A DNA stretch of 64,000 bases from Lachnospiraceae bacterium (lineage in GTDB: Bacteria; Bacillota; Clostridia; Lachnospirales; Lachnospiraceae). The stretch covers positions 62,001 through 126,000 of the forward strand of contig CAJTDX010000002.1 in NCBI GenBank assembly GCA_910575155.1, read 5' to 3'. The translations under genes and the position numbers were made by a program. Below are positions 30,395 through 38,762 of the stretch, piece by piece. The notes under the pieces are model-generated. The model searched no databases and had not been told where the DNA came from. It saw only the letters and a program-made list of their open reading frames with translations. Every line of letters begins with the position of its first letter. The first letter of the stretch is position 1.

Positions 30395-30847
30395 ATGACG
30401 AAATCAATCATGTTTGGAATGATCGGGGGATTGACAATTGCTATGGGAGCAGTAGTACTTCCGGCAAACAGTTTGTCTGTCCAGATTAAAAATGCAGTAG
30501 AAAGCAATGTACAGCCCGAAGCAGCACAGGCTTCTGCAGAGACAGCCCAGATTTATGCGGAACCTGCTGTGGCTCAGCAAAACACAGAGACAGTGGGTCA
30601 GGGGTATGGATGTAATTATGTGGATGGACACCATTCAGGCACATGCCCTTATGTGGATGAGAATCATACAGACTTATGTCCGTTTGTAGATGACAATCAG
30701 GATGGAATCTGTGATCTTGGGAATCATCATTCCTATGATTACAGCACAGGCGCTTCCGGCAGCGCTGCGGTTTCTACCCCGTCACAGGGAAGCGGGTATG
30801 GAAGACACCATTCAGAGAGCGGTCATCATGGCGGAAGGCATCATTGA
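30395..30847 (+). CDS. Secreted Cys/Asp repeat protein with His-rich tail
   Basis: The predicted protein has 150 residues: a signal peptide (basic start, hydrophobic stretch to about residue 25), an Ala/Glu/Gln-rich spacer to about 70, then three tandem 11-residue units with the pattern C-x-[YF]-V-D-x-[NH]-x-x-x-x. The last unit (DDNQDGICD) looks like a calcium-binding DxDxDG loop. The C-terminus is rich in Gly, Ser and His. Metal binding is likely by composition but not shown. The family is not one I can name. It precedes an ECF sigma and anti-sigma pair, with a terminator between. The ATG at 30395 has AAGGAGG upstream. Confidence 0.7.
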   Translation: MTKSIMFGMIGGLTIAMGAVVLPANSLSVQIKNAVESNVQPEAAQASAETAQIYAEPAVAQQNTETVGQGYGCNYVDGHHSGTCPYVDENHTDLCPFVDDNQDGICDLGNHHSYDYSTGASGSAAVSTPSQGSGYGRHHSESGHHGGRHH

Positions 30848-30868
30848 CGCAAAGGGAATTTTGCACAG

Positions 30869-30895
30869 GCAGCGGCGAAAGCCGCTGCTTTTTCT
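30869..30895 (+). terminator. Intrinsic terminator after the His-rich protein gene
   Basis: The perfect 8-bp stem GCAGCGGC / GCCGCTGC closed by a GAAA tetraloop is followed by TTTTTC. It is very strong, so the sigma gene needs its own promoter. Confidence 0.95.
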
Positions 30896-30979
30896 ATTAT
30901 AGGAAATTCCTTCGGATTCCCTATATATAGAAAAAACAATGATCGCACTGCGGCGCAGCAAAACAGGATTTCTTTTTAA

Positions 30980-31008
30980 ATGACATCTGGCAGGTTCTGC
31001 TGTATAAT
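30980..31008 (+). promoter_or_regulatory. Promoter of the ECF sigma gene
   Basis: ATGACA (30980-30985) and a perfect TATAAT (31003-31008) are 17 bases apart, only 25 bases before the ATG. It looks like a housekeeping-sigma promoter rather than an ECF-type autoregulated one. Confidence 0.75.
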
Positions 31009-31033
31009 ATTGCCAGGAGGAGGTGGCGCATAT

Positions 31034-31519
31034 ATGCGCAGTGAAACAGAAGTAAACCGGGCAGTAGAGGAATATGCAGATATGGTACAGCGTGTCTGTT
31101 TCTATCATCTGAAAAACCGGACAGATACAGAAGATGTGTTTCAGAATGTTTTTTTGAAATACATGCTGTCGGAAGAAACATTTGGGGACAGTGAGCATGA
31201 AAAGGCGTGGCTGCTGCGGGTAGCAATCAATGCCTGCAAAGATTATCTGAAAAGCTTTTTCAGAAAAAATATTGTGTCTTTGGAAGCGCTCAATGAAATG
31301 GAGGCAGAGGGAGAAGAAGATTACAGAGAAGTATTAGAAGCAGTGCTGTCTCTTCCGGGAAAATATAAAGATGTGATTTATCTTCATTATTATGAGGGGT
31401 ATACAGCCGCTGAGATAGGCAAAATACTTGGAAAAAAAGAAAATACTGTATATTCTCTGCTTTCCAGAGGAAGGAGAATACTGAGAGAGAAGCTGGGAGG
31501 TGATTGGATTGGAAAATAA
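31034..31519 (+). CDS. ECF-type RNA polymerase sigma factor
   Basis: The 161-residue protein has the two-domain layout of group 4 sigma factors. Region 2 is at about 12-75 (DTEDVFQNVFLKYM and the KAWLLRVAINACKD helix). Region 4 is at about 105-155, with LPGKYKDVIYLHYYEGYT and the helix-turn-helix SAEIGKILG-like segment (here AAEIGKILGKKENTVYS). The ATG at 31034 follows an AGGAGGAGGTGG run with good spacing. The anti-sigma gene begins inside its last 11 bases, so the two are translationally coupled and presumably form a sigma/anti-sigma switch. Confidence 0.92.
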   Translation: MRSETEVNRAVEEYADMVQRVCFYHLKNRTDTEDVFQNVFLKYMLSEETFGDSEHEKAWLLRVAINACKDYLKSFFRKNIVSLEALNEMEAEGEEDYREVLEAVLSLPGKYKDVIYLHYYEGYTAAEIGKILGKKENTVYSLLSRGRRILREKLGGDWIGK

Positions 31520-32288
31520 AATACGCGATGCATTTAACATTATTAAGGCAGATTCCGGTCTGAAAGAAACCACGAAAGAGCTTTTATCTCAAAAAAGAGG
31601 GAGAGAAAATAAGGTACTTCATCATAGAAGGATACAAAAGACGCTTGCAGCAGTTTGCGTCATGTTGTTTTTGGCGGTGGGAAGCGGAAGTTTTTGGTGG
31701 ATGCAGATGCCGGTATCTTATGTAAGTATTGATGTGAACCCTTCCGTAGAACTTGCTTTGAACCGTTTCGACAGAGTGGTGTCTGCAAAGGCGTATAATC
31801 CGGAAGGGGAAGAGATTTTAAAAGGATTGTCTTTGAAAGGAAAGAAATATATAGAAGCTATTGACGCGGTTGTGGATAGTGAGGCGATGAAACGTTATCT
31901 GACGCAGCAGGGGGAAATTGTCTTTACCGTAGCGGCAGACGGAGACAGAGAAAATGAAATTGAGGCGGGGGTTTCTCATTGTCAGGGACATATTAGGCAA
32001 AGTACCCACAGTCTGGGAACGGATCTGGAAACCGCCGCTCAGGCACATGATCATGGACTTTCTGTGGGAAAATATTATGCGTATCTGCAGTTATCTCAGT
32101 ATGACAACACGGTGACAGTGGAAGAATGCAGGCATATGAGCATGGGAGAAATTCATGGAATGCTGAAAGAACATGCACAGGAGAAAGGAGGCTGCCAGGG
32201 TACAGAAAAAGAAACGCAGGAAGATGGATGCAAAACTGACGATCTGCCAGATCACGGCAGTCACCACAGTGAAGGACATCATAAATAG
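31509..32288 (+). CDS. Membrane anti-sigma factor with RsgI-like extracellular domain and His-rich tail
   Basis: The 259-residue protein has a cytoplasmic N-terminal part (1-43), one membrane segment (about 44-63) and an external domain starting YVSIDVNPSVELALNRFDRV, which matches the middle domain of RsgI-type anti-sigma factors. The C-terminus (about 215-259) has Cys, Asp and many His residues, ending SHHSEGHHK. The start is TTG at 31509, 8 bases after a perfect GGAGGTGAT inside the sigma gene; a GTG at 31500 would overlap that site. The inferred role is to hold the adjacent sigma factor until an external signal arrives. Confidence 0.85.
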   Translation: MENKIRDAFNIIKADSGLKETTKELLSQKRGRENKVLHHRRIQKTLAAVCVMLFLAVGSGSFWWMQMPVSYVSIDVNPSVELALNRFDRVVSAKAYNPEGEEILKGLSLKGKKYIEAIDAVVDSEAMKRYLTQQGEIVFTVAADGDRENEIEAGVSHCQGHIRQSTHSLGTDLETAAQAHDHGLSVGKYYAYLQLSQYDNTVTVEECRHMSMGEIHGMLKEHAQEKGGCQGTEKETQEDGCKTDDLPDHGSHHSEGHHK

Positions 32289-32398
32289 TCAAAAGATTAT
32301 TTGGAAAACAGAATAACGATGGAACGCTGTGGAGAGAAAAAAATAATGGTCAGAATAACGGAAGAAGCATAAAAATGACAAAAAGATTGTGTGTTATG

Positions 32399-32426
32399 TT
32401 GAAAAAATAAAAAAAAGTGGTACAAT
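32399..32426 (+). promoter_or_regulatory. Promoter of the EAL-domain gene
   Basis: TTGAAA (32399-32404) and TACAAT (32421-32426) are 16 bases apart, about 60 bases before the ATG. Confidence 0.55.
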
Positions 32427-32486
32427 GGTTTTGAATAGTAAAAATGAAAGCCGTTATTTGGACGAGATAGAACCAGGAGAACATTT

Positions 32487-34184
32487 ATGGGAAAGACAAC
32501 ATCCATCAATCTGGTGGGCCGGGATGAATTTGAAGTGATTATGGGAGTGTTTGCAAGATGTACAGATGATTATTTGTTCTTGTTTGATTTGGATAAGGAT
32601 GAATATATTATTTCGGAAAAGATTCTGGAGAAATTTGACTTGCCAGGCAACCATTTTTTTCATGCCGGTACAATATTGGAAAAAGTAGTTTATCCGGAAG
32701 ATATGCCGGAACTGTCAGCCGATTTGGAAAAATTAAAGAGCGGGATGAGCCAGGAACACAATATGGAATACCGCTGGGTAGACCGGGAATATAAGATTGT
32801 GTGGATTAGCTGCCGAGGGGTAGTGATTCAGGACAGAACGCAGGAACAGAAGACAAAGATTCTGATTGGAAGAATCAGTGAGATCGGAAGCAAGCGAAAA
32901 GCAGATAATGTAACCGGCTTATTTGCAGAACGGCAGTTATTGCTCGATTTTGAGAAATTAAAAGCGGATGAAAGTTATAAGAACGGCGTTGTTTTGCGTA
33001 TCGGAGTCGATAATTTTAAGGAAATCAACGAGCGGTACGGCATGGAAACCGGAGATGCCGTTTTAAAAATGATTGCCCAGTGCATGGAACTGGTGAGAGG
33101 GGAGAAGGATCGCTGTTATAAGCTGGACGGCGACGAATTTGTGCTTTTGATGGAGGGGGACAATATCCAGAAAGCAAGAGAACATTACCATACCATCCGC
33201 ATATTGATCGAGGAACATAGAAAAGTACAGGGATATCGGAATTTTTACACGATTTCTGCCGGAATTGTTGGTTTTTCTTATGATAAAACAGATTCTGAGA
33301 AACTGCATGGCTATTCAGAGTTTGCGCTGAGTATGGCAAAGAAGAATGGAAAGAATTGTTCGTATATTTTTACAGAAGAGGATTATGAGGAGTATGTAAA
33401 AGGCATTAAGATACAGGAAAAGCTTCGTTATGCAGTGAATCATGGGTTCCTGGGCTTTGAAGTGTATTATCAGCCGATTGTTTCTTCAACGACCCGGGAA
33501 GTTGTGGGGGCGGAAGCGCTGCTTCGTTTTTACTCCAGGGAATATGGTATGCTTTCGCCCGGAGTATTTATTCCAATTTTGGAGGAAAGCGGTCTGATTA
33601 TTCCGGTGGGAGAATGGGTATATCAGACGGCGATGCGTCAGAGTATCATATGGCAGCGGCTCATGCCTGAATTTCGGATTAATATCAATCTGTCTTTTAT
33701 TCAGATCTGCAAGTCGGATGTAGTGAGCGGAATCATGGCTTCCATTGGGGAGCTGGGAATTGAGCCAAGTACGGTGCTGTTTGAGTTTACCGAGAGCGGC
33801 ATGATCTCCTATGACGATTCCGTACAGCGTCTTTTGGATGTACTCAATGAAAACCGGGTTAAAATTGCATTGGATGATTTTGGCACAGGTTATTCTTCTC
33901 TGGCGTATCTGCAGAATCTCCGTGTAAATCTGTTGAAGCTGGACCGGGGATTTACCTCTAAGGCAGTGGTGAATGATTTTGACTATAATCTGATTGGCCA
34001 TATTGTGACTATGGCGCACAGTATAGGGATGAAGGTTTGTTTTGAGGGAATTGAAACGGAAGAGGAGCTTCAGAAGCTTCAAAAACTTGAGCCTGATTAT
34101 ATTCAGGGATATTATTATGGAAAGCCGGTAAACAGTGAGAGCTTCTATCACAGCCATCTGAGAAAGTTTGAGAAGGCTTCTTAA
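32487..34184 (+). CDS. PAS-like / GGDEF-like / EAL protein (probable c-di-GMP phosphodiesterase)
   Basis: The 565-residue protein has a PAS-like sensor at the N-terminus (about 20-140), a diguanylate-cyclase fold (about 145-300) and an EAL domain (about 310-560). The GGDEF site reads DGDEF, so cyclase activity is doubtful and the domain may only bind GTP. The EAL domain looks complete: EALLRF, FEFTESG, LDDFGTGYSS, LKLDRGF, FEGIETEEE and QGYYYGKPV. It should therefore hydrolyse c-di-GMP. No membrane segment is seen. AGGAG precedes the ATG. It is the second c-di-GMP-type gene here, with the HD-GYP relative at 10580. Confidence 0.9.
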   Translation: MGKTTSINLVGRDEFEVIMGVFARCTDDYLFLFDLDKDEYIISEKILEKFDLPGNHFFHAGTILEKVVYPEDMPELSADLEKLKSGMSQEHNMEYRWVDREYKIVWISCRGVVIQDRTQEQKTKILIGRISEIGSKRKADNVTGLFAERQLLLDFEKLKADESYKNGVVLRIGVDNFKEINERYGMETGDAVLKMIAQCMELVRGEKDRCYKLDGDEFVLLMEGDNIQKAREHYHTIRILIEEHRKVQGYRNFYTISAGIVGFSYDKTDSEKLHGYSEFALSMAKKNGKNCSYIFTEEDYEEYVKGIKIQEKLRYAVNHGFLGFEVYYQPIVSSTTREVVGAEALLRFYSREYGMLSPGVFIPILEESGLIIPVGEWVYQTAMRQSIIWQRLMPEFRININLSFIQICKSDVVSGIMASIGELGIEPSTVLFEFTESGMISYDDSVQRLLDVLNENRVKIALDDFGTGYSSLAYLQNLRVNLLKLDRGFTSKAVVNDFDYNLIGHIVTMAHSIGMKVCFEGIETEEELQKLQKLEPDYIQGYYYGKPVNSESFYHSHLRKFEKAS

Positions 34185-34250
34185 AGTACGTCTGGCATGA
34201 ATAGAAAAACGGTCGTTAAAGTATGTCCGGCATGAGCTGAAAAACGCTCG
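34181..34250 (+). repeat. Imperfect 35-bp tandem direct repeat
   Basis: Two adjacent 35-bp units (34181-34215 and 34216-34250) both begin TTAAAGTA and share GGCATGA and GAAAAACG; about seven positions differ. The first unit includes the stop codon of the EAL gene. Confidence 0.75.
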
Positions 34251-34327
34251 CTCAGCAAAGAATAAAATGAAAAAATATGCGGCGGCGCGAACAGCAGGTG
34301 TTACCGTGTGAGCGCGCCAGAGTATAC

Positions 34328-34360
34328 AAGCCCCTCAGCAATGAGGGGCTTGCCCATTTT
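34328..34360 (+). terminator. Hairpin terminator between convergent genes
   Basis: AAGCCCCTCA pairs perfectly with TGAGGGGCTT (34328-34351) over a 4-base loop, followed by GCCCATTTT on the plus strand. The minus strand has no T-run, so it mainly serves the EAL gene. Confidence 0.65.
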
Positions 34361-34371
34361 GTCTCATTGTG

Positions 34372-35910
34372 TCAGGCAGTATATTTTTGAACAATTTCCA
34401 TAAATTTATCGCGGTGTTTTTCTATAAACTGCTCATAAGTCTGGCGGCTGGCCGCAATCTCTTTTCCAAGTTCTGCTAAAAATTCCGGGATCTCAGACTC
34501 CAGCATAACCCCAAGATCTTCTCCAAACGCTTCTTTGCCGGCAGTTTCACAGCCCTGCTCAAAAACGGCGAAGGCAGGTTTTGGTCCTTCCGGCGTCTGT
34601 TTGACACCGCCCCGGAATCCCAAAGGCGCGATCTGATGCGCGGAGCAGGAAGAGGGGCAGCCCGAAATATGAATTTTTGGAAGCGTTCCATCCGGAAAGT
34701 GTTCTTTGCGGGTTCTTTCCACACAGGCATGTAAAAGGCTCTGAGAATCCCTCGCGCCCACCTGGCAAATAGAAGCTCCGATACATGCAACGGAGGATTC
34801 AAAAGTATTATTGGCGCCGTCAGCAGTGATGGCAAGAATTTTTTCAGCTTCTGAAGCAGTCAGGTTGATAATATACATTCCTTCATCCGGAGAGAGCCGT
34901 ACCAGTACTTCTTCCATAGGCAAAATGGCATCGTACAGTTTGCGGAAAAACTGCGGCTGGGGACTGCCGCCCACCGGGTGATAGGAGACCGCATAGAGTC
35001 CCGCCTGTTTCTGCGGAATAGCTCTGGGGTGCTCCAGCGCATTGCCGTCTCCCTGTTTCGTGATTTCAGGGATTTCCATGTGAAGTTCCAGATGTTCTTC
35101 TGCAAACGCCTGGGAAAGTTTTTCCTGGTAAGCTTCAATATATCCTTCCGTTCCCAGGGTTTCCTGCATGAAACGCGTGCGGGCCTGGGCGCGGTTTTCA
35201 TAATTGCCATAGGTAATAAATGTATCCACCATAGCCTTAATATAATAAAGGATTTGAGAAGGTTTTACGTCAGTAGCTACCAGCGCTCCCATACGCGGGC
35301 TGCGTCCCAGGCCGCCGGCGCTGTACACGTCAAACAGGCCGTTTTCTTTCGCTGCAAAGCCAAGATCACGGAAGGTGGCGTGAGTAACGTTTTCGTTGCT
35401 GTTGGAGAAGCAGACTTTTAATTTACGGGGCAGCTTCACGGTATTGATAAAGCCCATCAGATAATCGGCAGCTTCTTTTGTATACGGCATCACATCAAAA
35501 AATTCACCCTGCTGAACCCCGGAAAGAGGCGGACACATCACATTTCGCGGAAAATCACCGCCGCCTCCGATCGTAATAATTTCATGGCGAAACGCCTCTT
35601 CAATCAGCTCGAAGACCTGCTCTTTCGACAGGTTATGGAGCTGCAAAGTTTCACATGTGGTGATATGGGTGAGAGAAATATCATATTTTTCGACGCTTTC
35701 AGCAATAAAAAGAAGCTTTTCTTTGTTGATTTCGCCGCCTGTCATGCGCAGGCGGAGCATGTTTGCGTTGCCGCCTCTCTGGGCATAGCTGCCGAATTTG
35801 CCCGAAAACCCTTTGTACTGGGCTACGTTAATTTCTTTTTTATAAAATTTGTCTGTCATTTCATGAAAATCTTTTAAATCTCCGCGAAATTCTGCTGCGT
35901 GGTCTGTCAT
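34372..35910 (-). CDS. Siroheme-dependent sulfite/nitrite reductase family protein
   Basis: The 512-residue protein has the duplicated ferredoxin-like half and siroheme layout of assimilatory sulfite and nitrite reductases. The four cysteines that hold the [4Fe-4S]-siroheme centre are C376 and C382 (CxxxxxC) and C418 and C422 (CPSSC). Which ion it reduces cannot be settled from sequence alone. Size and the lack of a flavin domain indicate that it takes electrons from ferredoxin or another donor. AAGGAGG lies before the ATG at 35910; an upstream in-frame ATG at 36030 has none. A LysR gene is divergent and is the likely regulator. Confidence 0.9.
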   Translation of the reverse strand: MTDHAAEFRGDLKDFHEMTDKFYKKEINVAQYKGFSGKFGSYAQRGGNANMLRLRMTGGEINKEKLLFIAESVEKYDISLTHITTCETLQLHNLSKEQVFELIEEAFRHEIITIGGGGDFPRNVMCPPLSGVQQGEFFDVMPYTKEAADYLMGFINTVKLPRKLKVCFSNSNENVTHATFRDLGFAAKENGLFDVYSAGGLGRSPRMGALVATDVKPSQILYYIKAMVDTFITYGNYENRAQARTRFMQETLGTEGYIEAYQEKLSQAFAEEHLELHMEIPEITKQGDGNALEHPRAIPQKQAGLYAVSYHPVGGSPQPQFFRKLYDAILPMEEVLVRLSPDEGMYIINLTASEAEKILAITADGANNTFESSVACIGASICQVGARDSQSLLHACVERTRKEHFPDGTLPKIHISGCPSSCSAHQIAPLGFRGGVKQTPEGPKPAFAVFEQGCETAGKEAFGEDLGVMLESEIPEFLAELGKEIAASRQTYEQFIEKHRDKFMEIVQKYTA

Positions 35911-35976
35911 GGGAACCTCCTTATAAAATAAAAACTGGTTGTAAAATTTTTTGGCAATCTTATCTCTATCATGTCC

Positions 35977-35982
35977 ATTATA
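35977..35982 (-). promoter_or_regulatory. -10 element of the reductase gene
   Basis: TATAAT on the minus strand, about 67 bases before the ATG. The hexamer at the -35 position (TATCTC or ATCTCT) is poor, which fits an activator-dependent promoter. Confidence 0.5.
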
Positions 35983-36067
35983 ACAGATATTTATCACAAG
36001 AGATATATGTTGTCCGTTTCTGAACTGCATTTTACCAGTTTTTTCATATAAAATAAAATTATAATTC

Positions 36068-36096
36068 TTTATAGAATAATAAAAATATATTATAAT
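36068..36096 (+). promoter_or_regulatory. Promoter of the LysR gene
   Basis: TTTATA (36068-36073) and TATAAT (36091-36096) are separated by 17 bases. It is divergent from the reductase promoter; the two -10 elements are about 110 bases apart, room for one LysR-binding region. Confidence 0.6.
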
Positions 36097-36173
36097 GATG
36101 GAAGTAAAATTAATGCGGACGCCATACGGATCAGCCTGGTAACACGCTCTGGTGCAAAAAAAGGAGGGTTTCT

Positions 36174-37076
36174 ATGATTGACAGCCGAATTTATACATTT
36201 TTGGAGGTGTGCAGAACCTTGAACTATACGCGGGCGTCTGCCAATCTCCATATTACGCAGCCTGCTGTGACCCAGCATATCCGATATCTGGAAGAGTTGT
36301 ATCAGGTGCCTCTGGTGGAAACGCAGGGTAAGAAAGTATGTTTAACGAAACAGGGAAAGATTTTGGAACGTCTCGCCGCCGCTATGTGTGCCGACGAGCT
36401 GTATATCCGGGAAGTTTTGCGAAACAGTCTGCACAAAAAGGAAAAACTGGTTATCGGCGCAACTTTGACGATTGGGGAATTTGTGATTCCTTCCGTACTG
36501 AGCAGATATCTTTTAGATTTTCCCGATACGGATATTTCTGTAACGGTAAAAAATACGGAAAGCCTTCTAAAGATGCTGGAAGATGGGAACATTGAGTTTG
36601 CGGCAGTGGAAGGAAGGTTTGATAAAAGCGCCTATTCCTGCCGTCTGATTTCCAGGGAAAATTTTATCGGTATCTGCGGCAGAGATTTTTTTATGGAACA
36701 TTGTAAAAGAGGAAACATTTCAATGGAAGCATTATTTCAGGCCCGTTTGATTGTCAGGGAGAGAGGCTCCGGCACCAGGGGGATTTTGGAACAATTTCTG
36801 CAGACTCATAACCAGTCGTTAGACAAGTTCAGCAACAGGATTGAAGTATCTAATATGGGGGCGATCCGCAAACTGGTATCCGCGAACTGCGGGATTAGCT
36901 TTTTATATGAAGCCGCGGTAGCGCAGGAGCTTGGCAGAAACATTTTGTATCAGATTCCTGTAGATGATTTTTGTATACAGAGAGAATTTAATTTTGTTTA
37001 TCTGAAAAATAGCATTTTCAGTGAAAAATATGATAAAATAAGCAAATATTTTGAAACATGGAGAGGAAGCATATGA
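36174..37076 (+). CDS. LysR-family transcriptional regulator
   Basis: The 300-residue protein has the N-terminal LysR winged helix (FLEVCRTLNYTRASANLHIT, then QPAVTQHIRYLEE) and a C-terminal effector-binding domain of the periplasmic-binding-protein fold (from about 90). It is divergent from the sulfite/nitrite reductase, the usual arrangement for a LysR activator and its target, with a sulfur or nitrogen metabolite as possible effector (inference). AGGAGGG precedes the ATG. Its stop overlaps the start of the HAD gene (ATGA), so those are coupled. Confidence 0.93.
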   Translation: MIDSRIYTFLEVCRTLNYTRASANLHITQPAVTQHIRYLEELYQVPLVETQGKKVCLTKQGKILERLAAAMCADELYIREVLRNSLHKKEKLVIGATLTIGEFVIPSVLSRYLLDFPDTDISVTVKNTESLLKMLEDGNIEFAAVEGRFDKSAYSCRLISRENFIGICGRDFFMEHCKRGNISMEALFQARLIVRERGSGTRGILEQFLQTHNQSLDKFSNRIEVSNMGAIRKLVSANCGISFLYEAAVAQELGRNILYQIPVDDFCIQREFNFVYLKNSIFSEKYDKISKYFETWRGSI

Positions 37077-37864
37077 GAAAAGCAGTTTTTTTTGATATTG
37101 ATGGAACGATCTGGGATGAGAAACAGCAGATTCCGCAGAGCACAAGGGAAGCGTTTCGAAAAATGAAAGAGCGGGGGCATTACCTGTTTATCAGCAGCGG
37201 AAGAACCAGGGTTTTTATTCCGGAAAAAGATTTAATGCCGCTGGGGTTTGATGGAATTCTGGCAGGCTGCGGCACTTATGGGGAATTTCAGGGAGAAGTA
37301 AAGTTTTATCACCGTATTCCCCTGGAAGAAATTCAGCGCGTAAATCATTTTCTGCGGAGTTTGGGCGCTGCATATATTTTGGAGGGCAGGCATGTTCTCT
37401 ACCTGGATGCGGAACGTTTTCCCAAAGACTCTTCTTTTCCGCAGCAGATGAAAAGGGAAATGGGAGAGAAAATGGTTCGTGTGACAGGAAATGAGGAGCG
37501 TCTGGAAGTCAGTAAATTCTGTGTAAATTACATGGAAGACGCGGAAAAACAAAAAGAACTGGAGCGTGTGTTAGAGCCGGAGTATACTGTGATTCACCGG
37601 GGCGGAAATTTTATGGAAATTGTGCCGCGGGGATTCCATAAGGCTACGGGGATCCGGGAAATCTGTAAACTGCTTGGGATTGCTCATGCAGACACCTATT
37701 CTTTTGGCGACAGTACCAATGATCTGGATATGCTGGAATATACGGCGCATTCAGCCGCTCTGGGAGATGGGATGCAGCAGGCGAAAGAAGCGGCGGAATT
37801 TGTGACGGCGCCGCTCTGGGAGGATGGGATCTATCTGGGATGTAAGCATTTTGACTTGATTTGA
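37073..37864 (+). CDS. Cof-type HAD-superfamily phosphatase
   Basis: The 263-residue protein is a type IIB haloacid-dehalogenase-like hydrolase. Motif I is DIDGTIWD (residues about 8-15), motif II SSGRTR, and motif IV FGDSTNDLDML. A large cap domain lies between. Family members dephosphorylate sugar phosphates, PLP or flavin precursors; the substrate here is not predictable. The ATG at 37073 overlaps the LysR stop, and GAGAGG precedes it. The next gene starts 11 bases after it ends. Confidence 0.92.
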   Translation: MRKAVFFDIDGTIWDEKQQIPQSTREAFRKMKERGHYLFISSGRTRVFIPEKDLMPLGFDGILAGCGTYGEFQGEVKFYHRIPLEEIQRVNHFLRSLGAAYILEGRHVLYLDAERFPKDSSFPQQMKREMGEKMVRVTGNEERLEVSKFCVNYMEDAEKQKELERVLEPEYTVIHRGGNFMEIVPRGFHKATGIREICKLLGIAHADTYSFGDSTNDLDMLEYTAHSAALGDGMQQAKEAAEFVTAPLWEDGIYLGCKHFDLI

Positions 37865-37875
37865 GGAGGTTATGC

Positions 37876-38643
37876 ATGAAAAAGATAGCGATTATCACAG
37901 GCGCGAGCAGCGGGATTGGCAGAGAATTTGTAAAATTGCTGTTAAGAGAAAAAGAAATACATGAAATCTGGGCCGTTGCCAGAGATAAGGAGAAATTAAG
38001 CCGTCTGCAAAAAAGATATGGAGAACGAATAAAGACATTTTCGGTGGATTTGTCAGATCTGGACGCCATTTTGGAATTTGGAAAGATTATAAAACAGAAA
38101 AAGCCGCAGATAAAGTATCTTATTAATAGCGCAGGTTATGCAAAATTTTGTTCTTATCGGGAGTTGTCGGCAGAACAAACGGTAAATATGATTGACGTTA
38201 ACTGCAGTGCGGTTGCGGCGGTGACGCTTCTGGCTGTTCCATATATGAAAAGAGGAAGCCATATTCTGAATCTTTCTTCTCAGGCGTCCTTCCAGCCTCT
38301 GCCTTATCTGAACGTTTACAGCGCTGCGAAATCGTTTGTGAGAAATTATTCCAGAGCGCTGCATGAAGAGCTTAAAAATGAAGGGATAAGCGTAACGGCA
38401 GTTTGTCCCGGCTGGATGCGCACTGCTTTTTACCGGCGCGCGTTTATCGGCGCCAGACAAACGGTAAATAATTTTTCAGGAATGGCAAGGCCGGGGAACG
38501 TGGCCGCGAAAGCGCTGCGCGATGCAAAAAAGAACAAAGATACGTCTGTTTATGGGATGTATGTAAAGACGGCCCATCTGGCTGCAAAAGTCCTGCCTCA
38601 GAAAATGATGATGAAGCTGTGGATGAAGCAGCAGAATTTTTAA
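37876..38643 (+). CDS. Short-chain dehydrogenase/reductase
   Basis: The 255-residue protein is a classical SDR. The cofactor loop is TGASSGIGRE (residues about 9-18), followed by an NSAG-type motif (INSAGYAKF). The active site is S in NLSSQAS with YSAAK. The sequence after YxxxK (CPGWMRT) matches PG-type SDRs. The substrate is unknown. GAGGAGGT precedes the ATG at 37876. It probably shares a transcript with the HAD and LysR genes. Confidence 0.92.
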   Translation: MKKIAIITGASSGIGREFVKLLLREKEIHEIWAVARDKEKLSRLQKRYGERIKTFSVDLSDLDAILEFGKIIKQKKPQIKYLINSAGYAKFCSYRELSAEQTVNMIDVNCSAVAAVTLLAVPYMKRGSHILNLSSQASFQPLPYLNVYSAAKSFVRNYSRALHEELKNEGISVTAVCPGWMRTAFYRRAFIGARQTVNNFSGMARPGNVAAKALRDAKKNKDTSVYGMYVKTAHLAAKVLPQKMMMKLWMKQQNF

Positions 38644-38762
38644 ATTTTCATAATTATTAGCGGCCGTGCGGGTGCGGTAAAAGCCGTCGCCTTTTCCGTG
38701 CTTGAGAATACGGCGGGAACGGTGAGTTTATAGAATTTTTAGAAAGTTTAAGATTTGGAACA

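Noticed and set aside
36124..36173. Sequence before the LysR gene resembling part of an S-box (SAM) riboswitch (GGTAAC ... GGTGCAA).
   Set aside because: Only one short piece matches; the P1 and P2 helices and the kink-turn are absent, and there is no terminator/antiterminator pair.
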